Shown: positions 59,340-64,000 of the stretch, in pieces | Numbering within the stretch: position 1 is the first letter of the stretch | Layout of the letters: every line of letters begins with the position of its first letter | NCBI GenBank assembly: GCA_019722365.1 | Contig: JADFUC010000478.1 | Location: forward strand, 1-64,000 | Direction: 5' to 3' | From: Lithospermum erythrorhizon | Taxonomy: Eukaryota; Streptophyta; Magnoliopsida; Boraginales; Boraginaceae | DNA: 64,000 nt | Notes under the pieces: model-generated | The model's input: the letters and a program-made list of their open reading frames with translations, nothing else | The model's database searches: none | Told to the model about the DNA's origin: nothing | Translations under genes and position numbers: made by a program

Positions 59340-61467
59340 TAAATATAATACCCGTGCTTCAAATCTCACAAAAGCATTACAAGGTATCAAGATCCCTTTA
59401 TACTCGGATTGGCTTGACAATCTTTGCGTACATTTTGAATCCAGAAGTATAATAGTAGGTTAACTCAACCAATTGTCTAGTAATATGCAAGTACCAAAGT
59501 CTATTATGCCCCTGAATTCCAAGCGACAACACTACATACATTTGAATCGGCGCGTAGTAGGTTACCAACCAATTACGAGCTACGCCAACTTTCTTTATTA
59601 TTATTTAGCATATCGGGCAGGATGCTACGACTTTGTATCTTGACGGTTAAGCGTACCAATTAAACCAAATGATTTACTTAGGTGATCATCGAAAGCCCTT
59701 AGCGTTAATTAAAATCACTTAACCACGATCCGTATCTATTAAAGTGCAAAACTATAACACACGCCATCCTGGGTGTGCGAGATAATGCAACCGATTTCAC
59801 AACTTTAAAATTGGCTTGATACGTTTTAAATTTTTAATTGGTGAGATTAATATTATTTAACTATTGTACGCATAGGTAGCACATGTTAAAACACACACAA
59901 CATAATAAATAAACACACATTTAGGGGATAGATATGACCCACAGGACCTATTACATATTAACAAGTGAAATGCTAAAATAAGTCCTATTCTGACACTTTA
60001 GAAGTGCAAATCTTGTATTCTTGACACCATGAAACCTCGAGGTTCTCCAAGTCTTTGTCTTTGTCAAATATTATCTTCAATGCCACCACAACAGTACATA
60101 CTACTCTAACCCAACCCAGAATACTTGGGGCTTGTGGGTAAAGAATACACGAATAAAAAATACATTTCAGCAGTCGTTTCTGACATTTCGATCGTAGACC
60201 GGAAATAAATAAATGAAAGCGGGTCATATCTAATACTTCCTTTCCATTCCATAACAATATATATGGGCAAACATTAAAACAAATAAACGCGATTAATGTC
60301 ATATATATTAAATGATAGAGATTAAATGTGTTCATAATTGACTAATTAATTACCCATTATTTTTATAATTAATTATCAGTGTATAAATTTTAATTTAAAT
60401 ATATTCACACATGATTAATGATAATTATTACAAAAATTATCAATACTTAAATCATGGAATAATTACTTACAAGTAATTAACTCCCAAATTCAAAATTAAA
60501 AGTTATCTTGAAAATATTTTCAAAATGATCAATTAATGAAAATAATTTTGAAAGGAAATATAAATCAAATTTAATGCCATTCAAGATATATATTCAATCA
60601 TCTTAATGACAAAATTTATTATTTAACATTTAAAATAAAATTAATAATGCAATAATAAATTTTTAAACCAAAAATAATTACATAAAATACGTTTAGGTTT
60701 TCTAAAATGAGCAGCTTGAACTTCACTTGACCAAAGCTGCCCGGCCTCACGGCCACCCACAATAGACCTGCCGGACGGTGCCGTGAATGCGGCCGATGAG
60801 CTACGTCCAGGTGGCGGGCATTGCAATTCCGGCCTTTGGGCCAGCGCCCGGGAGGTAGTCCTTGAAGTTAGTGACCGATTTTTGGCAGTAATTCATTTCG
60901 ATTTTCGGTTTGCAGATTAATTGCAACTTTTGTAAAAACGATTTAGAATGCAAACAATTCAAAAATTCTACCAGGATTTGACTTGAACATCAACAATATC
61001 ATTATTGAATTCTGCGTCAAGTGGAATTTTATGAAAAACACTTCTATTTTTGATTAAACCCAAAACAATCCAGAAATTCAATGACTTTTTGAATTACTTA
61101 AGAGATTCAAAAATTTCAGAAAAACATCTGCTATGAACCTCAAAGAGTCAGAAATACACAGATTTAATTTCGTAATTTCTGAAATATCTAAACTCTACCT
61201 TAAAATAAAAGGATTACACCTCAATTAAAGCGCAAATTAATCAATTTTAATCCCCTTTCAATTCATGAAACAATTAAATAAACATCAAATCATCAAAATC
61301 AATAAATTAAAATGATGATTTCAGCGTGTGAAAATATATATAAATGGAGTTGATTTTTCATATTATATATTCATCAAATTAGATACATAAATCATGAAAT
61401 AATCAAATTAACTAACAACTATGTCAACACACAATCAAATTAGATAAAATACATCAAACTTGAGTAG
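59340..61467 (-). other. Long leader of copia A-2 with GC-rich block
   Basis: Homologous at its inner end to 28784-29429. A GC-rich patch at about 60715-60860 (ggcggccgat-like and cggccacccac text) lies in otherwise AT-rich DNA. A 116-codon minus ORF (59985-60335) is unrecognised and probably chance. Confidence 0.6.
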
Positions 61468-61479
61468 GCTCTGAGGCCA
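61468..61479 (-). other. Primer binding site of copia A-2
   Basis: Minus strand TGGCCTCAGAGC, one base from the LTR end. Initiator tRNA-Met priming sites read TGGTATCAGAGC; two positions differ (TA to CC). Confidence 0.8.
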
Positions 61480-61480
61480 C

Positions 61481-62449
61481 TGTTAGAATCTAGTATGAAT
61501 TTTATTTGTGATAAAATACCAAATTCATACATCTCGGATCCTCAAAATGATATAAATTAATCTAAAAATCATATAATGACTTATATGAATACGAGAGCAC
61601 TTACAGAGATGCCAGCGGAAGTCTATCACTTGATTCTTTCATAAAACCTCCTTTGAATTCCGTCATTGAGCACTTCAAATGCAGCGCCTCACAGTCGGTT
61701 GCACGCGGGAGAGGTTGAATCGTCTGCTGTGTTTGTTAGAGCAATGTGTATTAAATTGGATGATAAAGAAAAAATAGAAATTTTCTTTTCATTTGAGAGC
61801 TCACAGCTCTTTTTTCAGATTTGGAGGCTTTTGTTTTTACTTTTTTTGATCATTGAAAAATCATTGCTAATCATTAGGTTAATGATTAGGTTTAATATAT
61901 TATTATTAATGACCTAAAGCTAATCGAATAGTTAATGACCCAGACCGTTAAATTTAATTAAACGTTAAGTAAAATCAAACGCACTAACAAGTTGTTAATA
62001 GTAACTAACAAGTTACTAACGAGCTCAACCAACTATCCAATTAATTCAATTGACTACTTAATTAATTGGGTTCTGTCAATTATATTTTACATTATCAATA
62101 TAAAATTTCCAATTGAGAATATTCGTTGATTACAATCAACTCTCAATTTAGCAAATGTAGTTTAATTTCATACATGAAATATAATTCAACGTCACTGTAT
62201 GTGTGTGACCTTCTAGACTCAGATAATAGTAAGTTGTATAATAATAATAATTGACCAATTACTATTATTATAACGATTAATGAGTAAGATCACAAGGAAT
62301 CATTTCGTAACCCTTAAATTATCGTAGGGAGCCCAGCTATTAATATACTAAGGTGAACACTAAGTTCTAGTAATCACATTTAACCAACGGGGACACAATT
62401 TACTTAATGGACATAATAAAAGGGAATCAATTTTCATTGATTTCCAACA
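61481..62449 (-). repeat. 5' LTR of copia A-2
   Basis: 969 bp, TGTTGGAAATCAATG on the minus strand (from 62449) to ..GATTCTAACA at 61481. Bears the AT-rich hairpin near 62240-62280 and gtatgtgtgtgaccttctag near 62190-62210. Followed by TSD attaa. Confidence 0.92.
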
Positions 62450-62643
62450 ATTAAAAGCGATGAGCATGACCTTAACAACCTTCTTGGCCATTCGGTCCAT
62501 CAGGTCGGGCACACCGCATTATGAGGCCTTAGAGCTACAACGATTACGATTATGTTATTTATAGTGAATCTGCTTGGACCTATCGTCGAGATTAGGAGCC
62601 ATTGTATGCCCAGCAAGATTAAATCGATCTTTTGAAGACATTT
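62450..62643 (+). pseudogene. Protease continuation of the second Tat-like element
   Basis: Directly after the A-2 target duplication, a plus frame reads LNNLLGHSVHQVGHTAL, then TTITIMLFIVN and LGPIVEIRSHCMPSKIK. This fits the downstream protease text of Tat elements (LVGFSGxSVxPVGxI, xFLVVDxPSAYNxILGRP). With 53640-53811 it shows that one gene was split by A-2. It is cut at 62644 by another copia LTR. Confidence 0.55.
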
Positions 62644-64000
62644 TGTTGAAATCAATGAAAATTGATTCCACGTATGCAGATTCGCGATAATTGTGTATCA
62701 ATCATTACCAAGTTGCATCTTGATTGCGAACTTAGTGTTAGCCTTGGCGATTCTATACTTAGTTTGAGTTCTTATGATAATTATGTGCTAGATCTTACTC
62801 ATTGTCGATATAATAATTGATCGAGTATTATTATTATACAACTGTATTGTGAGCCCTAGAAGTCACGCAGCTCTGATGATATTCAGTATATTTCATGCGT
62901 AATGCTTGAATTTCAAAATTGAGAGATGTATCTCTCAATATATGTGATGAACATCGATTAGTTAAACTTGCAAGTTTAATCAATTAAGCAATTGCGATTG
63001 ATGAATAACTTGATAGGATTGTTGATAGTGGCTTCGTTAGTATTTTAATTGACTTGTTAAGTTAATTAAAATAGAACAACACTAATTGACTCATTATTTG
63101 ATTAGAAGCTTATAACGATCTGAGTAAGTTAACGAGTTAAGCCGATTTATTAACGAGTTGCTTAACGGGTGAAATTAACAAATGGTATTTAAAAGAAAGA
63201 GACAAACGGTTTTCATTTCATGAGATCCAAAACCCTTGCCTCTCCCAGCTTCGCCCCCACCACTTATCATTTGGAATAGTTTTCTCTCCATTTGTTCATC
63301 AAAACTCTAGCAAGTTCAAGTGCTCGAATTCGATTACCTCTGGTGTGTATAATCTAAAAATCTTTTTTGGTGTTGGACAAGCGATTGAAGTGTTTGCAAG
63401 GGACTCGCGTGAGGCTTAGTTTTTGAAGTGGGTAATTTCGATTGTCTTCATTGCTAATGTAAGTACTCTGGTATTCATATAGTCATTATATGTATTTAGA
63501 TTAATTTATATCATTTTGAGGATTCGGGATGTATGAATTGTTGTTTAATTACAAAATATAATTCATATAGATTCTACTTGGTGGCCTCAAGCCTATAAAG
63601 TTGATGTATTTTATCTATTAGGTTGTGTGTATGCATTAAGTTGTAGTGAATTTGATTGATTCATGATTTGTATATTCAATTGATGAATATGACAGAGAAA
63701 AATCAACCCATTTAACATATATCACTGCAGTTTGTATCATCAAAGTATTATTGATTTTTTGATGATTTGATATTTGTTTAATTGTTTCATGATAGAAAGG
63801 GACTAAACTTGATTAATTTGCATTTGATTTTAGGTAGAATCATTCGATTTTACACGAGAGGTTAAATTTTTTAGAAATTCCAAAATTAAATTTGTATGTT
63901 CACTACCCTTCACAGGGGTTCATCTCAGATTTTTCCAGAATGTTTGAATTATTTAAGTACTCCAAAAATTCATTGAATTTCGGGTTATTTTTGGTTGTCG
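62644..64000 (+). mobile_element. Copia family A element A-3, plus strand: 5' LTR, PBS and leader, running out of the window
   Basis: LTR 62644-63580 starts TGTTGAAATCAATG and is collinear with the reverse complement of 61481-62449. PBS tggcctcaagcc at 63582-63593 carries the same TGGCCTCA variant as A-2. Leader text (gatgtattttatctatta, gaatatgacagagaaaaatc) matches A-2's leader. The interior lies beyond 64000. Confidence 0.85.

Larger units (their letters stand above)
53817..62449 (-). mobile_element. Copia family A element A-2, minus strand, no coding capacity (LARD-like), TSD attaa
   Basis: Perfect pentamer attaa at 53812-53816 and 62450-62454 flanks an 8633-bp element with two full LTRs, a PBS beside the 5' LTR and a purine tract beside the 3' LTR. 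The post-pol region (54815-55500) and leader (59340-61467) match copia A-1. The 3.8 kb between them has no gag or pol motif and only short ORFs. It interrupts the protease of the second Tat-like element, whose reading resumes at 62450. Confidence 0.92.

Noticed and set aside
59985..60335. 116-codon minus ORF in copia A-2
   Set aside because: No gag or pol motif, in a leader region homologous to non-coding A-1 DNA; likely chance.

Overview
This is plant nuclear DNA. It holds one intact eight-exon host gene on the minus strand (13419-18790) inside about 58 kb of mostly nested, mutually interrupting transposable elements. The gene is a group A MAP kinase kinase of the MKK1/MKK2 type, with all introns GT-AG. 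The MKK subtype, the AT-rich intergenic DNA, and the Athila/Tat gypsy, Ty1/copia, hAT, TRIM, SINE and Stowaway elements point to a eudicot. The species cannot be fixed from sequence alone. No bacterial genes, CRISPR arrays, rRNA genes or functional tRNA genes were seen.

Layout. (1) 1-12290: a decayed plus-strand Athila-like Ty3/gypsy element with tRNA-Asp PBS, gag, protease, RT, RNase H, integrase, an extra 3' ORF and a 3' LTR. It is interrupted between protease and RT by a solo copia LTR and a probable minus-strand gypsy LTR. (2) 12291-20649: host segment with the MKK2-like gene; its 2.5 kb second intron holds a TRIM remnant. (3) 20650-39915: a minus-strand Tat-like gypsy element broken by two minus-strand copia insertions: a 7.0 kb gag-pol copia (23182-30183, perfect TSD aagtt) and a 5 kb gag-only derivative (30742-35743). 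(4) 39916 to about 48500: plus-strand copia-derivative DNA carrying a Stowaway MITE and a 4.2 kb hAT element (43420-47653, near-perfect 8-bp TSD). The hAT element has a broken transposase, a second gene and striking double-hairpin arrays. (5) 48500-50720: AT-rich DNA with a MITE and a tRNA-derived SINE. (6) 50720-53811, resuming at 62450-62643: a second Tat-like gypsy on the plus strand. It is split by an 8.6 kb copia-type element with perfect TSD attaa (53817-62449), whose interior has no recognisable coding capacity. (7) 62644-64000: the 5' LTR and leader of another copia copy, running off the window.

Only the kinase gene looks functional. The TE coding regions all carry stops and frameshifts; their protein assignments rest on family motifs read across frames. 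The most unusual structure is the repeated GGTACC double palindrome in the hAT element. It lies at both subterminal regions and directly upstream of the TATA boxes of both internal genes.
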